From: Neisseriaceae bacterium JH1-16
GTDB lineage: Bacteria; Pseudomonadota; Gammaproteobacteria; Burkholderiales; Chromobacteriaceae
Assembly (NCBI GenBank): GCA_025989215.1
Contig: JAPDNP010000001.1
Coordinates: 682,001 to 746,000 of the forward strand
Direction: 5' to 3'
Length of the DNA: 64,000 bases
This document shows positions 27,904 through 36,472 of the stretch, piece after piece. Made by a program: the position numbers and the translations under genes. Position 1 is the stretch's first letter. Every line of letters begins with the position of its first letter. The notes below the pieces were generated by a model. That model made no database searches, was not told where the DNA came from, and saw only the letters and a list, made by a program, of their open reading frames with translations.

Positions 27904-29324
27904 GCCTCGTGCGAGCGCAGGAAACGGAAAAACTCCACCCCCTCGCGCAGGCGCCGCTTCGTCATGTCCCAGCTGCCCAGCATCTCGCGAACGATTTCCC
28001 AGATCTTGCTGGGGCGGAAGTAGAAGCGCTTATAGAACACCTCCACACCGTGGTAAATCTCTTCCTTGCTCAGGTGTGGGTAGCTGATTGCCGCCAGTTG
28101 CACGCCGCTGTCATTGACCAGGTTGATGACCTTGTTCTCCTCCAGCCAGCCGTTGTCCACCGCCTGCCGGTAGAGCGTGGTGCCGGGATAGGGCGCGGCC
28201 AGCGAGACTTGGATGGTGTGCGGATTGATTTCCTTGGCGTACTCGATGGTTTTCTCGATGGTATCGCGCGTCTCGCCGGGCAGACCGAGGATGAAGGTGC
28301 CGTGGATCGTGATGCCAAGCTTGCGGCAGTCTTCGGTGAACCGCCGCGCAATGTCGGTTCGCAGGCCCTTCTTGATGTTGTGCAGTATCTGGTCGTCGCC
28401 TGACTCGTACCCCACCAACAGCAGGCGCAGGCCGTTCTCCCTCATGATCTTGAGGGTGCTGTAGGGCACGTTGGCCTTGGCATTGCACGACCAGGTTACA
28501 CCCAGCTCTCCCAAGCCCCGCGCGATCTCTTCTGCTCGTGGTTTGAAGTCGGTGAAGGTGTCGTCGTCGAACATGATCTCCTTCACCTCGGGCATGTTTT
28601 CCTTGATCCACTTGACCTCGGCGATGACGTTCTCGGCCGAGCGGGTGCGATAGCGGTGCCCACCCACTGTCTGCGGCCACAGGCAGAAGGTGCAGTGCGA
28701 ACGGCAGCCTCGCCCCGTGTAGATCGAAACGTAGGGGTGTTTCAGGTAGCCGATGAAATAGTTGTCGATCTTCAGGTCGCGCTGGTAGATCGGCGCCACG
28801 AAGGGCAGCTCGTCCATGTTCTCGATCATCGGGCGCGGCTCGTTATGCCAGAGCGAGCCGTCGGGCCGTTTGTAGCTCAGGCCGAGCACATCCTTGAGAG
28901 GCCGCCCCTGCGCGACCTCCATGCAGGTGTAGTCGAACTCCTCGCGGCAGACGAAATCGATGGCGGGGCTGGCGCCCAGCGTGCCTCCCGGATCCACCGC
29001 CGGTTTGGCGCCGACCATGCCGATCATCACCTCCGGTTTGAGTGCCTTCAGTTCCTCCGCGAACTTGGCGTCCGTGGGAAAGGATGGTGTGCTGGTATGG
29101 ATGACGATCAGCTCATAATCTGCGGCGATCTCCAGGGTCTGCTGCACGTCCAGCCCATCGGCGGGCGCATCCAATACACGGCTGCCCGGCACCAACGCAG
29201 CTGGCTGGGCCAGCCAGGTGGGATACCAGAACGACTTGATCTCGCGCTTTGCCTGGTAGCGAGAACCGGCTCCGCCATCGAAACCGTCGAAGGAGGGGAC
29301 CTGGAGAAACAAGGTTTTCTTCAT
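27900..29324 (-). CDS. hpnJ: Hopanoid radical SAM enzyme HpnJ
   Basis: B12-binding-domain radical SAM protein (474 residues) required to turn the glucosamine head group into the cyclitol ether. The N-terminal 160 residues form the cobalamin-binding-like fold. The iron-sulphur cluster cysteines are C207, C211 and C214 in GRGCRSHCTFC, followed by the radical SAM barrel with EIMFDDDTFTDF and GTFILGLPGE. The ATG at 29324 follows AGAGGA by five bases; the longer open frame overlaps hpnI and is not real. It is joined by ATGA overlaps to hpnI upstream and hpnK downstream. Confidence 0.93.
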   Translation of the reverse strand: MKKTLFLQVPSFDGFDGGAGSRYQAKREIKSFWYPTWLAQPAALVPGSRVLDAPADGLDVQQTLEIAADYELIVIHTSTPSFPTDAKFAEELKALKPEVMIGMVGAKPAVDPGGTLGASPAIDFVCREEFDYTCMEVAQGRPLKDVLGLSYKRPDGSLWHNEPRPMIENMDELPFVAPIYQRDLKIDNYFIGYLKHPYVSIYTGRGCRSHCTFCLWPQTVGGHRYRTRSAENVIAEVKWIKENMPEVKEIMFDDDTFTDFKPRAEEIARGLGELGVTWSCNAKANVPYSTLKIMRENGLRLLLVGYESGDDQILHNIKKGLRTDIARRFTEDCRKLGITIHGTFILGLPGETRDTIEKTIEYAKEINPHTIQVSLAAPYPGTTLYRQAVDNGWLEENKVINLVNDSGVQLAAISYPHLSKEEIYHGVEVFYKRFYFRPSKIWEIVREMLGSWDMTKRRLREGVEFFRFLRSHEA

Positions 29325-30547
29325 AGTGTCCTCTGGGCCGTCATGCCCTTGGCTGAGTGCGAGGAAGGAGGGACATTGGCAATGTCTTGAGCGACCGGCG
29401 AGGATGCGCTGCCAGGTACTGAGCCCGCATCCTGAACCAGTGGGGCATCGCCCTGTGCCAAGTCCGTAACCGAAAGAACCTGCCCGCGCCAAGTCACGCG
29501 CGAGCCAAACAGTGCCGCGGCCCATTCGGCCAACAGTAGGGAGTCGCGTAGCGGAGCCCGCAGAGCCGCACTGACACTGCCTGAGAGCAGACTACGTGCC
29601 AACAGGCCGACCAGCGCCACAGACAACGGCACCGGCAGGGAGGCGAGCGCCAAGCCCAGTAGCAGCATGGGCCAAGTGAAGGTAACGAAGGTAAAGGTGA
29701 AACCAGCCGGGTTGAGCGAGCGGATAGTACGCAGCCAGCGCACCTCGTGCGCCCATAATGCGCCCAGGCTGGCCTCGGTCACATCGGTGCTGACCATCAC
29801 ATCCGATAGCACTGTGGCTAATCCTTGCCGGCGCGTCAGCTCGCCCAGCCAGTAGTCGTCTGCCAACCGCCCTGATAGCGCAGTGAAACCGCCGATGGTC
29901 GTTAGCGTGTCGCGTCGCAGTGCGATGGTGGCGCCGAAAGCGAAACGGCGCGAGCCACCCGCATGCGCGATGCGCACCGAAGGCACAAACCAGTCATCGA
30001 TGAACTGCGCGCCCAGCCGCGCCCAAATCCCGTCCAGCGCACGGCCGCGGTAGAGACAAGTCACCACGCCGGTACCGGGCTCGGCCAGTGGCGCTGTCAC
30101 GCGCGACAGATAGTCCGGCGCGACGGCGATGTCGCTATCGGCCACCACCAGCCAGTCGTGACGAGCCTGCGGCAGCATATTGATCAGGTTGCTAACTTTG
30201 AGGTTGCTGCCATGCACTTCTGGGGCGATCGTCAGCGTGATATCGCAAGCGGGGAAGTCGGTCTGCAACCGCTTGACCACCGCCAGCGCAGGGTCATCCA
30301 CGTCGCGCACGCCGAACACGATCTGGTAGTGGGGGTGGTCCTGTCCACACAGCGTCGCCAGATTTTCGTAGAGTCTAGGTTCGCTGCCGCACAAGGGCTT
30401 GAGCACACTAACCGGCCGTTGGGCGGCGACTGGCGCGGCATAGCGCCCACGCAGCCGCCGACCCAGTATGGCCGCCAGCACCGCGTAGGATGCCGACGTA
30501 CCGACCAGCGCGCAGCCCAGCAGAGTCGTCCAGTCAGGCGGCACCAT
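29321..30547 (-). CDS. hpnI: Hopanoid glycosyltransferase HpnI
   Basis: Membrane-bound family-21-like glycosyltransferase (408 residues), which adds N-acetylglucosamine to bacteriohopanetetrol. It resembles ceramide glucosyltransferases: an N-terminal helix, VSVLKPLCGSEPRLYENL, GSNLKVSNLINM, the metal-binding DSDIAV motif, the acceptor-site DDYWLGEL and a catalytic-end HEVRWLRT in place of the usual Q-x-x-RW. Two to three hydrophobic segments follow. The final 60 residues are low complexity. It starts three bases after the hpnH stop and its own stop overlaps the hpnJ start. Confidence 0.92.
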   Translation of the reverse strand: MVPPDWTTLLGCALVGTSASYAVLAAILGRRLRGRYAAPVAAQRPVSVLKPLCGSEPRLYENLATLCGQDHPHYQIVFGVRDVDDPALAVVKRLQTDFPACDITLTIAPEVHGSNLKVSNLINMLPQARHDWLVVADSDIAVAPDYLSRVTAPLAEPGTGVVTCLYRGRALDGIWARLGAQFIDDWFVPSVRIAHAGGSRRFAFGATIALRRDTLTTIGGFTALSGRLADDYWLGELTRRQGLATVLSDVMVSTDVTEASLGALWAHEVRWLRTIRSLNPAGFTFTFVTFTWPMLLLGLALASLPVPLSVALVGLLARSLLSGSVSAALRAPLRDSLLLAEWAAALFGSRVTWRGQVLSVTDLAQGDAPLVQDAGSVPGSASSPVAQDIANVPPSSHSAKGMTAQRTL

Positions 30548-30550
30548 CGC

Positions 30551-31711
30551 TCAATGCCCCTCGGCCGTGGCCTGCTTGCCCTCGCGCCCGGCAGGTCGTG
30601 CCTTGCCGATCTCCGCCAGTTTGATTTCGACATGACGCGAGAACACATATTCGGCCGGACGCTGCCTGTCGAGCGGAATGTCCGGTGCCATTGGGCCTTG
30701 CGTGCGCACGCCGCGCAGGCTGACCCCTAGTGCCTTGAGCGGATGTGCCATGGTGTCGGCGACCGCCGTCGCCTCGTAGCCGCTATGTACCATGCAGTTG
30801 GCGCACTTCTCGTAGTTGCCGGTGCCGTAGGCATCCCAGTCGGTGTCTTCCATCAGTTCTCGGAAACTGCCGACATAGCCTTCGCCCAGCAGGTAGCAGG
30901 GCCGTTGCCAGCCAAACACCGTGCGAGCCGGGTTGCCCCAGGGGGTGCAGTGGTAGGTCTGGTTACCCGCCAGAAAATCCAGAAACAGCGACGACTGGCT
31001 AAACGCCCAGTTCTTACCGTTGCGACCGCGCGCCAGGATGTCGCGAAACAGTTGCCGCGTCTTGCCGCGATTGAGGAAATGCTGCTGGTCGGGTGCGCGC
31101 TCGTAGGCATAACCCGGTGAGACGGTGATGCCGTCGACCCCGAGCTCTTTCAACGAGTCGAAGAAACGCGCCACCTGCTCGGGCTGGGCGTCATTGAACA
31201 GGGTGCAGTTGATATTGACGCGAAAGCCGCGTGCCTTGGCTGCGCGGATCGCGTGCACCGCGCGGTCGTACACGCCCGGCTGGCACACCGAACGGTCGTG
31301 CATGTCGCGGTCGCCATCCAGGTGAACCGACCAAACGAAGTAGGGGCTGGGTTTGTACTGGTCCAGCTTCTTCTCCAACAGTAGCGCATTGGTGCACAGG
31401 TAGACGAAGCGGCGGCGGGCGATGATGCCTTCCACGATGGCCGGCATGTCCTTGTGCAGCAAGGGTTCGCCACCGGCGATGGACACCACCGGTGCGCCGC
31501 ATTCGTCGACCGAGTCCAGGCACTCCTGCACCGACAGTCGTTGGTCCAGGATGGGGGTGGGGTAATCGATCTTACCGCAGCCGGAGCAGGCCAGATTGCA
31601 GCGGAACAGTGGCTCCAGCATCAGGGCTAGGGGGTAGCGCTTGCGGCCGGCCAGATGCTGGCGGACTACGTAGGCACCCACGCGTGCAACTTGCAGGAAA
31701 GGAATGGCCAA
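30551..31711 (-). CDS. hpnH: Adenosyl-hopene transferase HpnH (radical SAM)
   Basis: Radical SAM enzyme that joins 5'-deoxyadenosine to diploptene, the first step to C35 side chains. The 386-residue protein has the cluster cysteines C38, C42 and C45 in FRCNLACSGCGKID and SIAGGEPLLHKD for SAM binding. The conserved hopanoid-subfamily stretch CTPWGNPARTVFGWQRPCYL lies in the C-terminal half. The start is a TTG at 31711: AAGGAAG sits six to seven bases upstream and the downstream sequence matches the family N-terminus MAIPFLQVARVG. ispH lies 23 bp upstream in the same direction. Confidence 0.93.
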   Translation of the reverse strand: MAIPFLQVARVGAYVVRQHLAGRKRYPLALMLEPLFRCNLACSGCGKIDYPTPILDQRLSVQECLDSVDECGAPVVSIAGGEPLLHKDMPAIVEGIIARRRFVYLCTNALLLEKKLDQYKPSPYFVWSVHLDGDRDMHDRSVCQPGVYDRAVHAIRAAKARGFRVNINCTLFNDAQPEQVARFFDSLKELGVDGITVSPGYAYERAPDQQHFLNRGKTRQLFRDILARGRNGKNWAFSQSSLFLDFLAGNQTYHCTPWGNPARTVFGWQRPCYLLGEGYVGSFRELMEDTDWDAYGTGNYEKCANCMVHSGYEATAVADTMAHPLKALGVSLRGVRTQGPMAPDIPLDRQRPAEYVFSRHVEIKLAEIGKARPAGREGKQATAEGH

Positions 31712-31734
31712 AACGTGCTTCCTTGCGAAAGAGT

Positions 31735-32676
31735 TCAGTCCGAGATCGGTAACGGGTCGGCGAGTTCGGCGGGCAGACGGAATTCGGCGTGCTCTTCCTT
31801 GCCTTCCATCGTCGAAACATCCACCGGCCCCAACCGACGTAGCGCCGCCAGTACATCCTCCACCATGGTTTCCGGTGCCGAGGCGCCCGCGGTAATGCCG
31901 ACCACCTGAGCGTCTCGCACCCAGGCGGGGTCGAGTTCGCTGCCATCGGCAATGAGATAGCTGGGCACACCGCTCTCGGTGCCGATTTCGCGCAGCCGGT
32001 TGGAGTTGGAACTATTAGTGGCGCCGATCACCAGGATGACATCAACGCGCTTGGAGAGCTCGCGCACCGCGCTTTGCCGGTTCTGCGTGGCGTAGCAGAT
32101 GTCCCGCGTGTCCGGGCCCACCAGGTTGGAAAATCGTTGTCGCAACGCGGCAATGATGTTGCGGGTGTCGTCCACGCTCAGCGTGGTCTGGGTGACATAG
32201 GCCACCGGGGCATCGTCCGGCAGGTCGAGCCGGGCGACGTCCGCTTCGTTCTCCACCAGGATCACCCGGCCGGGGATCTGACCCATGGTGCCTTCCACTT
32301 CGGGGTGGCCGGCATGGCCGATCAGGATCACGGTGCGACCGCTAGCCGCGTATTGACGACCCTGGTTATGTATCTTGATCACCAGTGGACAGGTGGCGTC
32401 GATGGCATGCAACTGGCGCTCCTGCGCTTCTACCTCCACCGCCTTGGCTACCCCATGTGCGCTGAAGATGGTCACCGCTCCGGCGGGAACATCGTCCAGG
32501 CTTTCAACAAATTGCGCCCCTTTGCGCCGCAGTCCCTCCACCACATGCTTGTTATGTACGATCTCGTGGCGCACGAACACCGGGGCGCCATGCTTGACGA
32601 GAGCGCGGTCAACGATTTCGATTGCGCGAACAACCCCGGCGCAAAAACCGCGTGGCTGGGCAAGAATCACCTGCAT
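31735..32676 (-). CDS. ispH: 4-hydroxy-3-methylbut-2-enyl diphosphate reductase
   Basis: Last enzyme of the MEP pathway, making IPP and DMAPP with a 4Fe-4S cluster. The 313-residue product has the three cluster cysteines: C12 in QPRGFCAGV, one in DATCPLV and one in [10 protein letters not shown]. It also has the conserved [11 protein letters not shown] and [10 protein letters not shown] motifs. The ATG at 32676 has GAGGAG eight bases upstream. Its place at the head of the hpnH-I-J-K-L run links isoprenoid supply with hopanoid synthesis. Genomes often carry a second ispH with the housekeeping genes; whether this is the only copy cannot be told from here. Confidence 0.95.
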   Translation of the reverse strand: MQVILAQPRGFCAGVVRAIEIVDRALVKHGAPVFVRHEIVHNKHVVEGLRRKGAQFVESLDDVPAGAVTIFSAHGVAKAVEVEAQERQLHAIDATCPLVIKIHNQGRQYAASGRTVILIGHAGHPEVEGTMGQIPGRVILVENEADVARLDLPDDAPVAYVTQTTLSVDDTRNIIAALRQRFSNLVGPDTRDICYATQNRQSAVRELSKRVDVILVIGATNSSNSNRLREIGTESGVPSYLIADGSELDPAWVRDAQVVGITAGASAPETMVEDVLAALRRLGPVDVSTMEGKEEHAEFRLPAELADPLPISD

Positions 32677-32748
32677 ACAGAGACTCCTCACTTCTCGAAT
32701 GTCCGGCCGATTATGTTACGTATTCAAGCATCACTTTTTTTTACGACG

Positions 32749-32764
32749 TAGTAATTACTATATA
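32749..32764. promoter_or_regulatory. AT-rich divergent promoter region with a 12-bp palindrome
   Basis: Between ispH and hpnA, TAGTAATTACTA (32749-32760) is a perfect palindrome overlapping TATATA (32759-32764), within a markedly AT-rich 60 bp. This could be an operator over the hpnA -10 element. Confidence 0.45.
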
Positions 32765-32834
32765 TCCGTGACAGGACCTTTTCTGCCTTCAAGCTAGTTG
32801 GCAGCACATTTTCAATCAAGTACGGCAAAAATCG

Positions 32835-33836
32835 ATGACGGCAGATGACGATATTCTGGTGACAGGGGCTGCCGGGTTTCTCGGCTCGGCGATAGTCCGG
32901 CAGGCGCTTGCCCGGGGCTTGCGCGTGCGCGCGCTGGTTCGCCCCAATCGCCCGCACCGCAACCTGGAAGGGCTGCCCGTACACACGGTAGTAGGCGATA
33001 TGTGCGACGGCGCGGCGATGGAGAGCGCCTTGTCGGGCGTGCGCTATCTGTTCCATGTGGCGGCCGACTATCGGCTGTGGGCGGCGAATCCCGAGGAAAT
33101 AGTGCACACCAACACTACGGGCACCGAGGCCGTGATGCAAGCGGCGCGGCTGTGCGGCGTGGAGCGCATCGTCTATACCAGCAGCGTGGCCACCTTGCGC
33201 GTGGCGGGTGCGACGGCACCGGTGAGCGAAGACGCTCCCATGGACGCGGCCGAGGCGATCGGCGCCTACAAGCGCAGCAAGGTTCTGGCGGAGCGGCTGG
33301 TGGAACGAATGGTGGCCGAAAGCGGTTTGCCCGCTGTGATCGTCAACCCCTCCACGCCGATCGGTCCGCGTGACGTTCGGCCAACCCCTACCGGTCGCAT
33401 CATTCTGGAGGCCGCCGCCGGCAAGATGCCGGCCTACGTCGACACCGGCCTCAACCTGGTGCATGTGGACGACGTGGCCGAGGGCCATTTCCTGGCACTT
33501 GACCATGGCAGCATCGGCGAGCGTTACATCCTGGGCGGCCAGGACGTCAGCCTTCAGCAGATGCTGCAGGATATTGCCGCCCTGACCGGTCGACGGGCGC
33601 CGACACTGCAACTGCCGCGCTGGCCGCTCTATCCACTGGCCCACTTGGCCGAAGCCGTGGCGCGACTAAGCGGGCGCGAACCGTTCATCACGGTGGATGG
33701 GCTGGATATGTCGCGCTACCGGATGTTCTTCAGCTCCGACAAGGCGCGGCGTGTATTGGGCTATCGGCCGCGCAGCTATCAGGAGGGCCTGCGGGATGCC
33801 TTGGCGTGGTTCCGCGAGACGGGGTACTTGCACTGA
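32835..33836 (+). CDS. hpnA: Hopanoid-associated NAD-dependent epimerase/dehydratase HpnA
   Basis: Extended short-chain dehydrogenase of the sugar epimerase group (333 residues). The Rossmann motif is TGAAGFLGSAI near the N-terminus. The catalytic YxxxK is in GAYKRSKVLAE, and VYTSSVAT supplies the Ser/Thr. It is named for its constant link to hopanoid clusters; proposed roles concern side-chain sugar chemistry, but the reaction is not established as far as I know. It diverges from ispH across an AT-rich promoter region and converges on hpnB. Confidence 0.9.
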   Translation: MTADDDILVTGAAGFLGSAIVRQALARGLRVRALVRPNRPHRNLEGLPVHTVVGDMCDGAAMESALSGVRYLFHVAADYRLWAANPEEIVHTNTTGTEAVMQAARLCGVERIVYTSSVATLRVAGATAPVSEDAPMDAAEAIGAYKRSKVLAERLVERMVAESGLPAVIVNPSTPIGPRDVRPTPTGRIILEAAAGKMPAYVDTGLNLVHVDDVAEGHFLALDHGSIGERYILGGQDVSLQQMLQDIAALTGRRAPTLQLPRWPLYPLAHLAEAVARLSGREPFITVDGLDMSRYRMFFSSDKARRVLGYRPRSYQEGLRDALAWFRETGYLH

Positions 33837-33887
33837 ATGAAGAGTGGACTCTGGCTGTCTCACCAGAGCCGTCTTCTGGGCGGACCT

Positions 33888-35066
33888 TCAATGTTCCGCC
33901 TGCATCCGCCCTTTCCATTGGCCGCCTCGATGCCGGTAATACCGCCACGCCGAAGCCAACGTGGCCCCGATATAGAACAGTGCAGTCAGGGGTAGCAGCA
34001 AGGCCAGCCCGGAGGGCTGACGGTACTCGTGCAGCATGGGCAGATAGGCCGTGATCATCGCCGCCCAGGCCAGCCACGCAGGCCAGACTGCCCCAAGCCC
34101 AATATCGGAAGCCAAGCCCACCAGCGCCAACACCACTGGCGCCAGATAGGTCAGCAACATGCCAACCACGGCACCGGCCAGCAGCAACAGAGAATGGTGC
34201 AGTTGGGTATAGGCACTGCGCGCGATCATGTCCCACAAGCTGCGCCAATCATCGTAGGGCCGCAGCGAATGGCTGTCTTCGGCCAAGTCCAGCCTGATCG
34301 ACGCCCCCGGCTTGATCCTTGCGGCCAAGCTGCAGTCGTCGATCAACGCCGCTCTAATCGCGGCAAAGCCACCGATGCGTGCCAGTGCGGTACGACGCAC
34401 CAGCATGCACCCGCCGGCGGCAGCGGCCACACGGCAGCGCGGGTCGTTGACGCGGGCAAAGGGGTAGAGTTTGGCAAAGAAGAACACGAAGGCCGGCACG
34501 ATCAGCCGCTCCCACAGCGACATGCAACGCAGGCGCACCATCAGTGATACCAGGTCGCGGCGTTCGTGCAGGGCACGTGCGCTCAGCGCGGCGAGCACGC
34601 CGGCGCCGTGGTGGATATCGGCGTCGGTGAGCCACAGCCAGCCGGCATCGGGGGCAAGCCGGTCGGCCGCGGCGAGCCCCTCTGACTGGGCCCAGACCTT
34701 GCCGCTCCAGCCCGGTGGCAGTTCGCGGGCGGCCACCACCATGAGAGCATCGGCCTTGCCGAGGGCACTGGCAGCCGCACGGGCTACCTCAGCGGTACCG
34801 TCGCTGCTGTGGTCATCCACTACGATCAGCCTGAGTGGTCCCGCGTAGTCCTGCCCGAGGATGCTGGAGACGGCACGGCCGATCACCGCAGCCTCGTCCC
34901 GCGCCGGAATAATGGCCACTATCGCCGGCCACTGCGTGGGCAAAGGGGAGGGAGCAGGTTTGCGTACACGCCAGAATCCGCCGCGGCCGAACAAGAGTAC
35001 ACACCAAATCAGCAGCGTGAGCAGCGACAGGGCAAAAAGCAGGGGAGAGAGAGCGGGGTGGGGCAC
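33888..35066 (-). CDS. hpnB: Hopanoid-associated glycosyltransferase HpnB
   Basis: Family-2 glycosyltransferase (392 residues) with one N-terminal helix and three to four C-terminal membrane segments. The GT-A motifs are AIIPARDEAAVIGRAVSSIL, IVVDDHSSDGT, LWLTDADIHH (DxD metal site) and the acceptor-side LIDDCSLAARIKPG. The start is a GTG at 35066 with GGAGG about nine bases upstream. It lies 20 bp after the ferritin-like gene, so the two are probably one transcript. It is found in many hopanoid clusters, but its acceptor is unsettled. Confidence 0.88.
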   Translation of the reverse strand: MPHPALSPLLFALSLLTLLIWCVLLFGRGGFWRVRKPAPSPLPTQWPAIVAIIPARDEAAVIGRAVSSILGQDYAGPLRLIVVDDHSSDGTAEVARAAASALGKADALMVVAARELPPGWSGKVWAQSEGLAAADRLAPDAGWLWLTDADIHHGAGVLAALSARALHERRDLVSLMVRLRCMSLWERLIVPAFVFFFAKLYPFARVNDPRCRVAAAAGGCMLVRRTALARIGGFAAIRAALIDDCSLAARIKPGASIRLDLAEDSHSLRPYDDWRSLWDMIARSAYTQLHHSLLLLAGAVVGMLLTYLAPVVLALVGLASDIGLGAVWPAWLAWAAMITAYLPMLHEYRQPSGLALLLPLTALFYIGATLASAWRYYRHRGGQWKGRMQAEH

Positions 35067-35086
35067 CGAATGGGACCTCCGCTAAC

Positions 35087-36052
35087 CTAGCGCAGCAGGC
35101 GCCGAATCAAGCGAGCCAACCGGGGCACGGTCTCGGGTCGCAGCAGGCGCTGATCGTAGCCCGCCATGCGTCGCTCGTTTTCGGCCAGGCAAAGCTCGAT
35201 CATCGAACGGGCCGACAGGGCTTCACCCAGCGCCGCCGAACCGTTCATGGTGAAATTGGCATCCTGCGCCATGCCGTCGGCGTCTATACCGCGCGCGATG
35301 CCGATACGCTCCCAGATCAGAAAGGCCCACGCCCGCGCCACCTTGATCGCGAACAGAGGTTTCCGCCACCACGGTAGGTTACGGCGGTACCAAGCGGCCC
35401 AATTGACGAAGAACAGGATATGGCGGCCTTCCTCCTGGATCACCGGTTCGAAGGTCTCCACCAATTCGGCCGGGAAAAACCCCGAACGCTTGGCCGCGGC
35501 GAACAGACCGAAGGCGAAGAAGCTGTCGATGCACTCACTGTAACCGGTGACCAGCCAGCCCCATTCCGGGTCGGCCGGCGGCGGGTACACAGGCTCGGGG
35601 GCCAGAGGAATATCGTAGGCCTGCACCAACTTGGACAGCACCACCTTGTGGCGGGCCTCTTCGGCACCGTCCATTTCCAGTGCGCTGCGCAGCAGCGGCT
35701 CCTGCACCGTGGCGGCGAAGGTCTGCACCCGGATAGAGGCATGGCCTTCGGTTTGCACCGCGATATCCCAGATCGGCAGCGAGGTGACGCGTTGCAGCGC
35801 CTCAGGCGACAGCTTGGGCCATTCGATGACGGCCGGCTTATAGGGGTTATGGGTCTGCAGCAGCATATTGCAGAACATGCGCAGATGCCGTGGCGAGCCG
35901 AGGCGGACGGGCTCTGGCGACGGATCGCTCCAGTTACGCATCGCATGGTCGGCCTGTTCTACGACGGCCCTTGCTGCGGCAGTCATCGCGGCCGCTTGCT
36001 CCTCAGCGCCCGGCTGTGTTTCCGGGACGGGCGTGGCTAATGGATCGGACAT
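35087..36052 (-). CDS. Ferritin-like di-iron protein linked to hopanoid genes
   Basis: A 321-residue protein of the ferritin-like superfamily. Candidate di-iron ligands are the Glu in IAVQTEGHAS, Glu and His in DGAEEARHKVV, Glu in YSECIDSF and Glu/His in QEEGRHILFFVNWAAWYRR. The spacing suits a four-helix-bundle oxygenase or oxidase rather than an iron store. I cannot assign a reaction. The ATG at 36052 has AGAGGAAAAGG upstream and the gene leads the two-gene unit with hpnB. Its position inside the hopanoid locus suggests an oxidative modification of hopanoids, which is inference. Confidence 0.75.
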   Translation of the reverse strand: MSDPLATPVPETQPGAEEQAAAMTAAARAVVEQADHAMRNWSDPSPEPVRLGSPRHLRMFCNMLLQTHNPYKPAVIEWPKLSPEALQRVTSLPIWDIAVQTEGHASIRVQTFAATVQEPLLRSALEMDGAEEARHKVVLSKLVQAYDIPLAPEPVYPPPADPEWGWLVTGYSECIDSFFAFGLFAAAKRSGFFPAELVETFEPVIQEEGRHILFFVNWAAWYRRNLPWWRKPLFAIKVARAWAFLIWERIGIARGIDADGMAQDANFTMNGSAALGEALSARSMIELCLAENERRMAGYDQRLLRPETVPRLARLIRRLLR

Positions 36053-36137
36053 CCTTTTCCTCTAGCAGGTGATTGCCTAGAGGTCATTGTAGCGGCGCCG
36101 CGTAGCGTTTTCGCATAACTCGGACTTAGCGCTGCGG

Positions 36138-36356
36138 TCAGTCGCCTCGATGGTCCCAATCCTGGCGGCCTTGATCGTCGGGTGGTCGCTGATCGCGACG
36201 GTCCATGTGGTGATCGCCGTGGCCGTACCCGCCGCCATGCTCATAACCATCACCGCGGTCATAGCCCCTGCCTCCATGATCGCCAGGCGGCAACCAGATA
36301 CAGCCACCGACAGACGCAGTCATCAGCAGTAGCGTGATTGCTCGAGTCCATTTCAT
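36138..36356 (-). CDS. Small Gly/His/Asp-rich lipoprotein
   Basis: A 72-residue precursor starting MKWTRAITLLLMTASVGGC, a clear lipoprotein signal with lipobox VGGC. The mature part is almost entirely Gly, Asp, His, Arg and Tyr in short irregular repeats (GYDRGDGYEHGGGYGHGDHH). The composition suggests metal binding or a disordered envelope spacer; no known family is recognised. The ATG at 36356 has AGGAGA upstream, while the longer frame to 36425 has none. It lies downstream of the repeat-rich exported protein in the same direction, about 116 bp away. Confidence 0.65.
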   Translation of the reverse strand: MKWTRAITLLLMTASVGGCIWLPPGDHGGRGYDRGDGYEHGGGYGHGDHHMDRRDQRPPDDQGRQDWDHRGD

Positions 36357-36472
36357 GGTGCTCTCCTTTATGGCCTCCGTCTCGGTATGAGCAAGAAGGG
36401 CTGACTTCAAACGTGTCCTTGCCAATCGAGCCAGTCAACGTAGTCAGTGCTTGAACGCCGCGACTGGTGTGC

